A stretch of DNA of 64,000 nt from Apoda limacodes (lineage: Eukaryota; Arthropoda; Insecta; Lepidoptera; Limacodidae), in NCBI GenBank assembly GCA_946406115.1, contig OX291549.1, forward strand, positions 23,831,901 to 23,895,900, given 5' to 3'. Shown piece by piece: positions 44,673 to 59,600 of this stretch. Under the pieces are notes generated by a model. The model ran no database searches, was not told where the DNA came from, and saw only the letters and a list, made by a program, of their open reading frames with translations. The position numbers and the translations under genes are program-made. The stretch's first letter is position 1. Every line of letters begins with the position of its first letter.

Positions 44673-47600
44673 TTACATAAAATAAAATTATATGGATATT
44701 AGTAGTTTTTGTGATGACGTGATACATCAGCTTTGATGTATTGTAGTATGTCATTATTTTACAAGTTTCTTGAATGTTCTTAAGGACTTAGGATGTGTAA
44801 AACATGATCATAATTTACCATAGTCGAAAAAAGGCATAAAATTCCAGTGATTTATTAAGACGTTGAGCGCCAAGCGTAGAAATCGTAAGCCGTTTTTTTT
44901 TAATGGTCAACGTGTTAGAGGGGCATACTAAGATATATAAAATAGGAACATAAATCAGTTATTTTTTGTGCATTAGTCGCAGGAAACACTCGCCTCTCAA
45001 AATGTTTTTCCGTATTTTCGTCCTTACAGGCCAAGTGTTCACTATGTTTGCACACAGAAAACACACTATTTTAGTTTGTTTTGTTTAATGTTTATTGTAT
45101 TTTTTTACACATTCCATTAGACACGAATTACAGTATAAGAAGGAGAGGAGTAAAAAAATCTTTTTTCAAACAGGCTACGATATGAGACCATATATTGCAC
45201 AAGCTTCTTTATTGTACTTGTAGTTGGTACAGTTAAGAGAGCGACCCGCAATGTTTTAGCCGACCGCGCGAGCGCTCAAGCGGTCGAATATGTATTTAGA
45301 AAATAGAACAATTTTTTTAAACCCGAAAATTGATAACTAGAGATGTTTTAATTAAATTTCGGTATGATACAACAAAAAGAATGCGCCATTAAGTTAATTT
45401 AAAAAAGTAATATTTAAGGTTATTGTTATTATCTGTTAAAACGAAGTAGTAAAGACCCACGCCCCACGTTTTTCGAGTTCATCTGTTAGCATGTATAACT
45501 CGCGAGAGTTAACAGTACACCTGTCCTCGTAAAGTCTATTTAATGTAGAGTGGGCAAAACAATAGTCAGAGTAACTAAAAGGGGGTGCAAGGGAAAAAAA
45601 TCGGCCTTAGAATATTTTAAAATGTTTTCCTTTGTTTTGGTTACGGTTAGGGTGTGCAAATGGAAGTGCTAGCTAAGTGCTAGTAGCCATAACCATATAT
45701 TTTGATGATTGGAATCGATAGAGTAGATACATCGTCGGCAGCAACGTTTGTATCGAACACTTTAGTCTGTGACCCCTCTCCGGACCTCTAGGGTGGTTCA
45801 AAATTTTTTCGAAACGGGGTAACATGAGTGTAACATTGTCCTTTGACGGACCATTTTTGTGCCAGGAGCAATTATATATGGCAATGTGTTCTAGAGTGAT
45901 ACTCGTCAAATAAATGTTCCGTCATAGGGATTGTAAGTATGTCCCCTTGTGTCATCAAGACATCCGGAGGATTGTTTCTTTCTTTTTAAGGCGCGTAAAA
46001 ATGTGGTTTTAAGGTTTTTTTTTTAGTCTACATTAAATATTTAGTTCTTATACGTTTTCTTATGTATCTACCTGTCTGTCTAGCTGTTTGTTATAGTAAG
46101 ATTTAGCAACGAAGCCTCTGTACTTTGAATTCTTCTTGCAGTATTGTATGGGTATTTATAATACACATATTTTTAAAACCACTTGGAAACGATATTCAAT
46201 GTTAAGCAACGTCGAGCTTGGACAGTGATTGGATGGGTGACCGCTAATCGGCACACTTTTTGTTTGTAAATTACGCAGATGGTAGTACGGAACCCACGGT
46301 TAGCGAGTCCCTTCTTCTGCAAGAATTTCACATATCTTAACGTATCCTGCTAGTCATAAACTTTTATTTAATTGTTGTTCCACCATTTTGGTTTTGAATA
46401 AAGTCACAAGTCTTATGGTTTTCTACTCATCATACTCTTTCATTCGCGTCGAGAGGTATCTAAAGAAACAGGTAGTCCGCCATGTTGTGGCGGCGGCCAT
46501 ATTGGACCTACCGTGATATTGAATATATTATATTGTGTTGTAATCGGAACTGAGGCTGTTTGCAAAACTTCAGCATGAACAGATTACAGGAAGTATTAAA
46601 AAACCGTTGCAAGATTCCACCCGAAACGACCGCGAAACGAAAGACTGCAAGATACGTGTTTCCTTAAAGAAACACATAACGCTAATAACAACAGTTAATA
46701 ATACCCAGAGTTTTTATTAATTTAATTAAATGTGTGAATTCAACAAAAACTCTCGTTATTTAATAATTTATTGACATTTCATCAATATATATGCTTTTTG
46801 CGACTACGCTAAATGGCTACAGAAATAACAAAGCGCTTTGAGTAGCTAGTATATAATTATATATATACGAAAACGGCTCCAACGATTTTCATGAAATTTA
46901 GTATTCGGGGGGTTTCGGAGGTGATAAATCCAATCTAGCTTAGTTCCATTTTTAGAAAACGTAGTTTTATCCGTGTTTTCAGGAAATGATAAACTGAAAA
47001 TATCTCTCTTCCTAACATTTATTGGCGAGCAGTAATTCTATTATTCTTATAATCACAGCAACACTAAAGCTACTTGACAATAGATGGCGTTGTTAGCCAG
47101 CAAAGGTCGGTCCTCCAGGTACTTTTCCTTATGTAAAATCATCGATATGAAAAAACAATAGATATGTCCAAAAAGCACCGGCAGGCTAGCCGCCCATAAT
47201 CTAATTTTTAGACTATGTTGAGTAGCGCATCGATTTGACGCAACAAACACAAGGTCACCCTCGGCGAGTGAACATCTAAAGATATTTTGTTTGTTTTATT
47301 TGAATAATGTCGTATTGTGCTGTAAAAAGTTGTAAAAACTATAAAAAAAAGGTAAATAAGAGTTCCAGCGACGTAACTTATCACACTTTAGTATTATTTT
47401 TTCATAAATAACCGATTTAATTTAATTTATAATAAATTACTTTAATAGAGGTGCACTATTTTTATCGAAATCATGTTAGTCATCACTGTAATCTTGTTCA
47501 TAAAAAGTGTTATTTTTTCAATTTCATGGCATAATTTTAAACCTTTCTTTTTATTTGTGATAAAAAGAATAAATTACACTTGAACTGTGACTGTTTTTCA

Positions 47601-50600
47601 AGATTATTAGGATATTGTTTCATAAATTCACAACGAAAATAAATCGAAGGCAATAAAGTACCTCACCTCTATTTGAGTAGAAATTGTTGTGGAGTCTTTA
47701 TTTCGAAAAATTATTGACCTAAGCTAAACCGTATTACAATGACATAAAGAATAAATTAAATATGTGATGCGCCATCTACCCGTGAGTAGCTAAACTAATA
47801 TCTATATCGCTTAGCGAAATAGCTTAATTTGCTTAGTGTTGTACGCATGAGATAAAGATATCGATGTTTTTTACCCGTTGTGGTCAATTTACACCTGTGG
47901 AAATGAAGTGAATTGATGCTTGTAGTCAATGGAATGTTTTAGGGTTGCGTTCAAATTTCAAAAGCGTTGGAATAATTGAATTATTTTTAAAAAGTTAAAT
48001 AATTCTGTCAACCTGTGGGTACAATCAGTTAAATGAAGATTTAATTATACATTTTAACGCGCTTATTTAATGCAAAATACATCTAAAAATACTGCTTTTC
48101 ATCCGACTAATATTTTAATGCGAAAGTTTGGATGTTTGTTACTCAATCACGCGTCAACCACTGGACGGAGCGGGATGAAACTTGGCACACATTTAGGTTT
48201 AGTCCTGAAATAGAAAGAAAATAGGCTATTTTTTTATCCCGGAAAATTCACAAGTTCCCCACTTTTCACAAATTCCACTTGTACGAACTACAGCTTTACA
48301 ACTTTCATAGTACCATCAAGGAGTTTCCGTAAAAATTTCCCGCCGATAACTAGTTAATTTAGGGCGGGTGGAGCCGCTGGGCAAAATCTAGTCAGTAAGA
48401 AACTGTTGTATAATATTGTGTCAAAGTACATATAGTTTAAGAGAATTTGTCTAGCCCCAAGCTTTCCTGTGATTTATAGAAGTGTTTCGTTGTTTTATTT
48501 AATATACAGAATGATAGACTTGGATAATGTTTTTATTTCGCTTATTTGTTAAGCTTTATGTTATGTGATCGTTAACTTTTGCATTCTTTTGCGAGACTTC
48601 TTAACGTCTGGAAAATAATACAACGAGTAGTGTATGTGGAGTAAAACCTATAACTAGCTTTTGCCTGCTGCTCTGACTGCACTAAATTTGGTTATCAGTG
48701 TTAAATTTCTACGGAAACTTCTTGTTTTTAGAAAGAAAGTTTGCAATAGCAAGCTACAGCTGAAGCTATAATTCGTCTGCGTGTAATTTAGTTATAGTTA
48801 TTTCTACGGGTACTTTGGACTCTCGGTATTTTATACTATCTCTGGGCCAAATTTTAGGTTTATATGATGCTCCAGGGCGTTGTAAAGGAAGAACAAACAA
48901 ACTTTTACATTTATTTTATAATAGTATAGTAAGTATAGATTACTTTTCAAATTTCAAATCATATTATTAAATTAAATTAAATTAAAACTCATATTATTTA
49001 TTATTTTTATGATAAAACTTTTAGCGTTCATCTATATATTTTCATGCCATGAATCAAATTCTATAAAACAAGCCGAGGGTAAAGTTTAAATTTTGAACTA
49101 ATTTAGCCGTCTTAACGTAATGCGTGTTCATACAAAGTTAAGTTAAAGAATAAAGGTACAAGTAAGGTAAGGTAAAGTATATCTATATTCCAACTATGTA
49201 CTATCTAAATCACAATATTATTTGCTGTTTTATATGTCCACTGCTAATTAGAATTAAATTATTTAGGTTCATTCATAATTTAAGTATATTTCATTAAATT
49301 AGACTTTTAAAAAGCCTAAAATCGCCAGTTTAATTAACGATTTTATAGATTCAGAATGATTTTACTACCGATAGTATAAAAATATGTGTTGATAGTTAGT
49401 TAGGACTTTGAATTTTCCAAAGATATTTTTGATCATCAAGCATCATAGTAATCTATCGATAATTTTATTCATATCGCCACAGGAACAACACTGGGTCTAA
49501 TGTAAAGTTAAAGTACTCCTACTCATCACAAGATGTCACTAGTGTCAACGTGTAAGCCTTATGTAATGAACATAAGGTTTAAATTGGAAAAAAAAATGTG
49601 ACTTTCTTGCCCCACTTCACCTACTCCACCCCCCCTATCAACGGCTACGCCGGTTTCCGAACCACAGTGTCATGTTACCATATCTATTGTTTTTTCATAT
49701 CGATGTGTAAAATACAGGATGACACGGAGAAAAATTCGTTTTTGATAATCGTACGAAAACAAAACTCCGAAAAAAGCAGGCTGTTAGACTCAAATCGGGG
49801 TTCTCGGAGGCCAGCATATTTTACCTCTCCCTAAAATTAGTTTCTGAGGAAACATATACCTTATCGCGTGCATGCTTTCATTTGAAGTGTGACACGTGGC
49901 TTCCAGATATCCAATTTTATATCTAGATCCAAAATTACTTGCAACGTAGACCTAGACAAAACGGAAAGTAGCCGTGGGCATTATTTCGAATATTTACTCA
50001 GTACCATTATACAAGCGGGAGAACACAGACAGCGGAAAACTAACCCAACAAGTTTCTCAAACACACCAAGTAGTTCAAAACTGGCAAAGAAATTACAAAT
50101 CAGAACAAACTAAAGCGAAACAAAGGACAAACGCTTATTTGTCCTTCTTTTATGCATTTGCTAGACTCATTGACTTTCAATGCCGCTCTCACTCTGTCCG
50201 TCCTTTAAAAAAAAAATCTTTTATCCGTCGGCCATTCCAAAATTCTGCTAACGGGTGAATGAACCACGGGAGTAAACTGAAATTGACAACGGAGATATTA
50301 TAAACAAAACCACTGCACGAACTGTATGTAATGTTTACCACATATTAGATAATATGACTAAATGTAGTGACAGTCTGTTCGTTTTAAATGTGTTGCGTTT
50401 CGCTATTCTAAATACTGCGGTTTCTTTATTAGCAAGTAGCAATAAGTCTTACCAGTATGTTCTATACATTTCATAGTCCAGCAGCCACCGCCTGTTTTTT
50501 TTAGTGATTAATAACAGGCTGAATCTTCGTGAGTGGGATTGCAGGTTACAAGGTCACAAACGTTTCGGAGCAGCAGTGAATGAGTCGATGACTATTCTTG

Positions 50601-53600
50601 TAGGACAAGTGATACATACCCATTTTTTGGTGACAATGTTTGAATTGCGCAAAGAATACATTATTTTTACATGTGTTTTTTTTGTCCTACGGTTATTAAC
50701 GAAAAAAGTGTTACCGTGGAATCGACAACTTCCAAGCGTAAGACTGGGAAAACGTACCACTAAATTTGTAGGGGTACATGGCCATTTCAATGTACAAATA
50801 TTTATTAAGCTGCATATAAAAAATCAGCTGATCATTATTATTATTTTTGCCCTCGTTTTTTGGACATATTCGGGGAGGAGAACGCTCAAGTCAAATCATC
50901 CATTTTGTAGGACTTCGTCCGAGTTAATTGTCCAATTATCTTAACATTTCAATAAAAAACTTCTTGTTATTCAGACAATTATGCCATCCCACCAAATTAA
51001 CATGTTTTACACCTGCGCACTTCATTAGCTACCTCTATCGAGAATTTTCACAGGTCTTTGAAGTTATTTTTAGCACACCATTTTTAGCCAAACGCAAAAT
51101 AAAGTATACCCAAATTTGCGGTTTTTTTATTCGATATTTATCCGTTATATTAAAAATGTGCCGTTGAACTATTTTTTTTAAAAAAAGGGTGGTCGAGTGA
51201 AATTAGCCGGCCACCTATGCAAAATGTTACTTGCAATTTGTGTTAACTTCCAGTGAATTAGACGACTACCTTTTTTTTAAAAAAAAAAGGGAGCAGCGGC
51301 AAATTTTTGGTTATGGCAGCTTAACAACGGATAAAAAACGGCAAATTCTGAGCCATATTGCAGGTCCGTATCACTCCTGCAAGTAACATTTTGCATAGAT
51401 GGCCGGTTAACTTCGACCACCCTTTTTTCTAAAAAGGAAGCAGCGGCAAATTTTTTGTTATGGCAGCTTAACAATGGATAAAAAACGGCAAATTCTGAGC
51501 CATATTGCAGGTCCGTATCACCCCTGCAAGTAATATTTTGCATAGGTGGCCGACCACCCTTTTTTTTAAATAGTTCAACGGTAAATTTTTTAATATAACG
51601 GATAAATATCAGATAAAATACGGCAAATTTGGGTATACTTTATTTTACGTTTGGCTAAAAATGGTGTGCTAACTTCAAAGACCTAATTTTTTACAGCGAT
51701 AAAACTGGGCGTCTCGTCGAATCGAGAATATTCAGCCTGAATCACTAAAAAAAAAATATGGCATGGCTGCTGGATTATTAGTACAAAACTATACATCAAG
51801 CTCAAAATTCCGTAGATTTGCCATTAATTTCCGTAAGATTCGTAGATATACGGATTTTTCAGTAGATCTGGCGACGATGTGACCAGTCCCCTGCCACTTC
51901 AGTTCTGATTCTGCTGGCTATGTCGGTGACGTTCGTTTTGATCAAAAAGAATACAGAAACATTTTTGTCTTAAAAATAATACTATGGTAGTTTATTTACA
52001 CCGTTTTATAATATCATCTTAAAATAAAAGCGTTCTAAATTTTCATATTCCTTCACCTTTGAATTGCAGTTTCGTTATATGTTGGTATATATATTCGTTG
52101 ATAAAGCTATGAGGCACAACGTCTGATAACGTTATCAAATCAATGAAAGTCACACCCACGTCACTCCTTAAGTCTTAAGGCAATATGTGGTGCTGGTTAT
52201 CTTGCTATACTTATTGCGCATAGTTAATTTGCCAAAACCAAACTAGAAGACATTTGTCTAATCTTGATTTACTCTGTATATACTTTGATCGAAACTGGCA
52301 AGTATTTTAGGGCAAGGCGGGTTTAGTACGTGTCATTGTACATATATAAACTGATGCATAAGTTGACAGAATCATTATACATATACCCTTAATTTGAAAT
52401 TTTGCTGTTAAAACTATTTAAAATAGATTAAATTAAAAAAAAAAAAATTAATTTTATCTGTCCCTGGTCTTCTATTTTGACGCTTCCGCTTCACTCTACC
52501 TTTAAACTTATAATTTATAGCTTTTGGCCGGGTTAAATTGATTATCGGCGTAAGGAAAGTTTGCTGTAGCAAGCTGTAGCTGTAGCTATAGTTCGTCCAC
52601 GTGGAATTTGGTTAGAGTTATTCCTGCGGGAATTAATTCCCCGGGATAAAAAGTCAAGCCAATGCCCTTCTCTATCTCTGTGCCAAATATCAGCCTAATG
52701 GATGCTGTGTTGCGACAGGCAGTAAGGACAAATTAATAAACAACCTCACTTTCGTATTAGTTTGGACTAATGAACTTAAAAAACCTTAACCTAAAGTTAG
52801 TGACTTACGACTGATGCATCATCAAATCAAATAATATTTATTTAAATAGGTCTCTGAGAACACTCTTGAATCGTCAATACAATGTCAACAATGTTAATTT
52901 CTGCCAAAAAGAGCTGGCAAGAAGTTCTATTTAAAGTAATAATACAATTTGTTGATAATATAATCAGCTAACAACTACCTATACATAAGTCTGATATGTC
53001 CCATGGCACAAACCCAACTTAGTCCAAAATAAACTTTAGCGTTGACATTGTGCTGAATTTTCATAACTTTTCATTTCACATTTCATAACTTAGACCATTC
53101 AAAAGTGTTCGTAAAAACCTAATTTTAATAAAAAAATTTGACTTTGACTTTGAAGAATGTTGAAGTAGCGTAGTGGTCTGGGCTCACCACCTGTCATGCA
53201 GGATTATAGTGGTTGGTCAAGAGAGGCAGTCCACTCATGGCTGTGTATCCAGTCATTGGTTTTAGGGACCAAAACCGTAACGTGATAGATATACGTAACA
53301 TATGCTATGCACTTTATCCATGGGCGTAGCCAGATTCTGGGCTGTGTGAGAGTGGGGACCCAGACCTATTAGCAAAATCTCATTTTAATATGAAAAAATG
53401 TAATATATTACCTACACTATTTTGTTTGTAACCTATTTTGTTGAAGAAATTTTACAACATTATATTTGTTTATTTTCAGACAATGTCCGTTGACTCTAAT
53501 AACTCCTCTCTTGCGGATAATACTAAACGAGGTGCGAGTCGCAGCAAAGAAACAGCCCATTGACTTTGGATATAAAGCTGAAGAATCAGGTGGGTCCATA

Positions 53601-56600
53601 TTTCTATAAGTGCAAAGTATCTAATCCAGATACATGCCAATGTTTTATTTCATATTATAAAAATAAAACTCATAGACAGGAGATACTGATCTCTCTCCCA
53701 AATAAAACAAATATAATTATGAAGTTACAACAATGCAATACCACACAATATTGTAATGGTAATAACTCGAGTATTCGTATGTACAATAAGGTAAAAACTT
53801 ATTGCGTATTCAGTAATTTTATTTACTCGTAAAATCTTATTCATAAAAACGTAATAAATAGACCCACGGGCATTATAGTGATCACACAGTAGGGATGGGG
53901 ATGAGGAAGGAAATATTTGTAATATAATGCTGACATCCTGCCTTGTACACTTATATTTAGTCACCATGCTGTGCGGTTGTGACGGCGATATCAGCCAAAT
54001 ATATGAAGCAAATCGAAAAATTGTCGGATGCATTTCTCACTTATCTGCTTTAGATTACTCGCCTTTCAATAGTCAGTTGTCAGTTTTCTTGACAGCAATA
54101 AATTACAGTAAATGCTGAGATTAGAATATTTTAGCTATATGCTTGCATTTCATTTTCATGATAGTAAAGTTGATTGTTTGGGTTTTTTTTTAATTTTTTC
54201 AAGTTTCTTAGAAGACCTATGCTGTAGAAATTTTTGATAGATCAACACTAACCGCATATTCACACAAAGCGACACGAGCGATGGCAACGCATCTGTTAAA
54301 ATTATCGAAAGACTTCATACAAATATATGCGCTTTCGACATCAATAGGATGATACATTTTAGTTACAAAGAGACTGTGATAGGGTCACTTACATTGAGTT
54401 TACTTACAGCACAGAATGAGGAATAGTGCTCACAGGTCTAGGATTAACTGTTAATTGTCATTGGCTTGGGGCTAAGTTTCTATATTTTTTATATTTATGC
54501 AGGAATATAAAATAGAATTTTAGGATACATAAATTAAAATTTGACGTTGAAGCGTTCCTACAAAAAGAATTGTGTTATGACCTCATGTAATGGTATTAAT
54601 AATTCGTTTTTGAAAAATTTTATCCATTGAACATGTTTGCGTATAGTACATTTTAGCTTTTCAATATTTTTTGTTAACCTACTAAGTAAAGGTCTACACA
54701 AATTAAATTAGCTATTAATGAGGTGGCCTTCTGCTATCTGGGCATTCAATTGATGTGAACGGACCCTAATGTGCAAATTTTAAATTTCAGTGTACATAGC
54801 TCTGCGGCTGATGCAGGCGATGACTGCCCGCGTAAACGCTGTTTGTCTGCGGTATCTCGACAACTCAAAATTAGATTCCCTCCCGCCACCGCCGCCCGCA
54901 ACCCTGCGGGAGTACCAGACCGTATCCTCAGCCGCGAAGAATTCGCGACGTGTTATGGAAGACAGGCACGTTGAGATCGGCAACTTGGAAGCTCTCTTTG
55001 GAATAGAGGCAAGTGTAAATATGTATCTTATGTATACAAACGATGACGAAGTGTCGCGATGGTAGTGCGCCTGCCTGCCGTATCGAACTACTTGGGGTTG
55101 TTTTCTGAAGGCACAATTTGTTCATTGTTAAAAGTGCTCTTGAGCCTAGTGTGTGAGCGTGAAATTACGCAGTAAGGGCTCCCACTGAAAATCAGTATTT
55201 TATCTACAAGGGTACAAATTATGCTGGGGAGCTCCTTTTACCCTCACGCACTTTTTATTTTGTTATTCCTTTTGTAAAACATTTTGAATAATTTGTGTTT
55301 GCTAAATAAAAAAAATCTTTCTTCTCTCTCTTCTAGTGTCGTATGAACGGCGATAGGCTTACCATCATCCCTATCACGTTGGGACTATGTGATGTGTATC
55401 AGTGAAAATTATGGATATTGAGTGTTCATAATTGGTCGCGAATAAGAGTGTTAATAATTACTAGCTCATACCCGCTGCTTCGTTATCGCTGTGGAATTCT
55501 TATAGAAATTCTCGATCGAGATAATAAGTCTACTATCCCTTTCGCTGTCACTTTTGCTATATCTGTACTAAAAATCTAGTTGGTCTGTTTGTTCAGTTAC
55601 GACGTGAGGGGACAGTGCTCCGCAGTTTCACCCCTGAAAAATCTATTCCCAGTTACCACCGTCGGTCGGTGTAAAAACTATGACCTCCATACCACTAGCT
55701 ATCTTTCTTCTTCTTATGGTGTCTTTCCAACTAGTTAAGATTGGCAGTCAGATCTGCATATTTGGCATCTGCACCACTTTGTGATTTTGTCTGACTTGCT
55801 TGCTTCTAAAAGTTTGCTGAGTTCTTTCTTGATAGTGCGTGCAGAAGGACAAGCCAGATTCTAGCGATTTCGATGCCGGTCTTAATTTTAGTTTTTTTTT
55901 TGCTATCCCTGAACCCTGTCCTGTGTTTAAAATCATGTTACCCCGTTGCTCTGCGGTGATGATATTGAGGTATAGACTCAAATAGTACCTTACTCGTGAC
56001 TTATTATTGCGTTAATTGATTATTTGTTATCCAAATCATAACTAATATATAAAAAAGTACATAATTGTTTGTAATAAGTCCTTCCTTTGCTTCGTGATGG
56101 AGTAGCAGACAAACAAAATTTTTTTTTTCCTTCTCAAACACGACGTTTTTTACGGGTTCGCGCGAACGAAGTCCGTATAGTTTAATTAGCAATAATTTGG
56201 ATTTAAAACCATTAGCAATAGTAAGATACATAATATCTTAATAATGTAAAACCTCGTCAAAACAGTCCACTTTAGAAAACACACTCTAGATTTTCCTTTT
56301 CCTAAGTTTCTTTTATATTGTGTGTGTACTTTCATACCAAAACTAAAAATCCTTAATTATCTAGTTTTGCTTTTAAATTACTAATGGTGTGTAAGCTGTT
56401 TTATGTGTAACTGAGTATGTGTTAGACGACAGAGCCGACGAGTTTCTACGCGGTGTACGACGGGCACGCCGGCTCCGCGGCGGCGACGTACTGTGCCGCT
56501 CATCTGCATCAGTACCTAGTAGAAAGTCCACATTTCACCTCCGATCTGCGCTGTGCACTCCGGGACGCTTATCTGCGGACCGATTCGGAGTTCGTGCGCA

Positions 56601-59600
56601 AGAGCAACCAAGAGGTAAGCACTGTTCTATTTTGTATACTTGTGTAGTAAGAGTAATGGCGACTTGTGAGGTATACATCAGTACCTAGTTGTGAGTCCTT
56701 ATTTCACCACTGACCTGCAATGCGCGCTCTGTGACGCCTACCTGCGGACTGATTTCGAGTTCGTATGCAAGATCAACCAAAAGTTGGGCCCTCTTATGTT
56801 TAGTATACTTGTGTAGGGGAAGTATCGTTACTTGTTGTTAGGGTGTCCCGAAACATTAGGGAGTTTTTTTTTTGTGAATTTAAATATGCATAGTACATAC
56901 CCTCTTACTTCATTGATTTGTTCCCAATAACTAAAATAGTAAATATTATTGTGATTGGACATTACCAACTTGTGCCAACTGGACGGACAGAAAAACGTTA
57001 ACTTCTATAATATGTGTAGATGTAGATTATTGGGTATACTACTATATCAGCACTCCCAGGTCCACAATTTACTACAGCCAAGAACAACCAGGAAGTGGTC
57101 CCTGTTATATTTTGTCTGCTTGTGTAGATTAGGTTGTAACGTTAGTATTTGAACGAAAGCTCAGTTCAAGCCTTGGATGACAAACCTGACACCCGTGGGT
57201 GATTTCAGCCGTAGTCCACATCCCAAACAAACGCCTTCGCTATGTCCAGGCTCATGCCAATTCCTCCCTTTGACTCTCAATGGCTAGTGCCCATCGGTGC
57301 GTGAGATACACTCAAGCGACCGTTGCGAAATCCATATTGACGGTCCATCACCAGATCGGGTTTTGCTAGGTATCTTAGAAGCTGTGTGTTAATCACACGT
57401 TTCATCACCTGGGAGATAAGAGTAGTAATAGTGATTGGCCTATAATTTTTTTTCCCCAATACCACTAAGGTTGCAAACAAGCTTGCGGTCTGATAATAAT
57501 CATAATTTTAATATTGTTCAGTTTTTTTTGTTGTACCATGCAATGTCGCAAATAAGCTTGCGGTCCAATTTTTTTTTTTTTTTTTTTTTTTTTACCACTA
57601 AGGTGGCAAACAAGCTTACGGTCCGGCTGATGGTAAGCGATTAGCGTAACTTATGGACGCTTGCAACACCAGGGGTTTTACTTGCGCGTTGCCGACCCTT
57701 CAGTAATCTAATAACTTCTTTCTTGAAGAACTCCATACTGTAGTCCTTGCAGAAAACCTTGGCAGCGAGCTCATTCTACAACTAAAGCGTTCGCGGGAGG
57801 AAGTTTCTCTGAAACCGCACTGTACGCGACCATTTAGGTTCTAAGGTGTGAGGATGAATTTCCTGCCGATGGCGAGCGGTGCGATATTAGAAAGTAGCCG
57901 TGGGCATCATTTCGAACAATTCCACAGAACACATCACATTATACAAGCGGTAGAACATACACAGGGAGGCAAAGTCTCTCCTCAGACTTAAGGGTTCGAT
58001 ACGCCTTGTGAGTTTGGGATCGTCGACGATTCTCACAACCTGTCGTGAAAACGAGTCAAAAGGGCCAAGCTGGTATCCGGACGCACCCATCCAGCCATCC
58101 AGAGATGGCGGCATTACTCTGTATGGTGCCGGACTTGCGACTTGAAAAGCAGCAACCGTGGCTCCAACGTGAAGTACTGCTTTGCTCTGTTGGGTACACG
58201 AAGTTTTTTAGACGCCAGCTTCACCTTGTCCTACATCGGAACTTAACATCGCTGGGGATGTCAATAACCCTTATTATTTCAATTTTCTTGGAGATGGTGA
58301 GGGTTGTGTTCTGGAATTGTGGGACCTCAGTGAATGGGGTTTTCTTAGCGGTGAACGTGCAGACTTTTGTCTTCGTAGGGTTGACTCCGCGTAATATCAT
58401 TATACCACATTTCGTAGAAAAGTGCGAAGTTATGCTTGAGAACAAAACTTAACTCAGGAGTACACTGTTTAAGCACCACTACTGGCATTCCGTCTGGCCA
58501 GCCGCAAGCCGGACCTCCTGCTGTGTTATGTAGATTTCCGGGATGGTTTTACCGCACGACGTTATATTTGTTTGGACTGTGACTACATCTCTTAAAATGA
58601 AGCTATTTACAATGTTAATACAAAGCGGTATCGCGGTATCACGCAATACAAGGCGGGGCTGAATATTGTTTCTTAGTCAACATACTTGGCCCACCACTGA
58701 CACCGACTTAGTTTGTTTATATGAAAGGATTCCATTACCTAATGCAAATATATGAAAAAAGAAATGTAATGTGTAAGATGGTTATTAGATGATGGGATTA
58801 GATACGTTAGGTTTAGGACCTGCTTTTGAAGCTAGATGGCGAAGTTTTGCTTCAATTTTATAGCTTATGCTAAAAAAATGTATAATTACTCACCAGCAGT
58901 ATAAAACCCTTTAGTCCAAAGTAAGACTTTGCCTCCGTGTGTGTGCTCTGCCGCTAATATAATGGGCTGTGTTCTGAGTGTTCGAAGTGATGCCCACGGC
59001 TATCTTCTACCATCGCACCGCTCTGGTAGATGCGGGGTTTAATTAATGTTTTTTATATAAACATGCACTTGTTATATGTTTACTTGCCTGTATAAACTGA
59101 TATTCTTGTTTAACAGTTTATATTAATGGGTGTGTTATTTGTCAAACTATGTAAATATATGTTTGTTTGTCAGCGTGCGTGCGGCGGCAGCACGGCAGTG
59201 AGTGTGGCGGTGCGCGGACGAAAGTTGCACGCGGCGTGGGCTGGTGACTCGCTCGCGCTGCTGGCCAAGCGAATGCGGCTTCTGCAGCTGGTGCGACCCC
59301 ACAAGCCCGGCCGGCAGGTAAGTTAGTTAACTTACGGGCCAATTTTTTTATTTTTTTTATACCACTAAGGTGGCAAACATGCTTACGGTCCGCCTGATGG
59401 TAAGCGGTCACCATAGCCTATGGAGGCTTGCAACACCAGGGGTATATCACTCGCGCGTTGCCGACCCTTCAAAAATCTAATAACTTCTTTCTTGAAGAAC
59501 TCCATAATGTAGTCCTTGGAGAAAACCTTGGCAGGGAGCTCATTCCACAACTTAAGCGTTCGCGTGAGGAAGTTTCTCTGAAACCGCACTGTACGCGACC

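Noticed and set aside
45673..45909. 78-aa minus-strand ORF
   Set aside because: No recognisable motif and no flanking splice sites or repeats to support it.
46198..46245. Functional 5S rRNA gene
   Set aside because: Only the 3' half is recognisable and it is fused to a SINE tail.
50504..50944. 146-aa open frame as a gene
   Set aside because: It lies within the fold-back element, has no recognised domain, and shows low-complexity Ile runs.
51282..51560. CRISPR-like array
   Set aside because: Two long adjacent repeats without spacers in a eukaryotic fold-back element.
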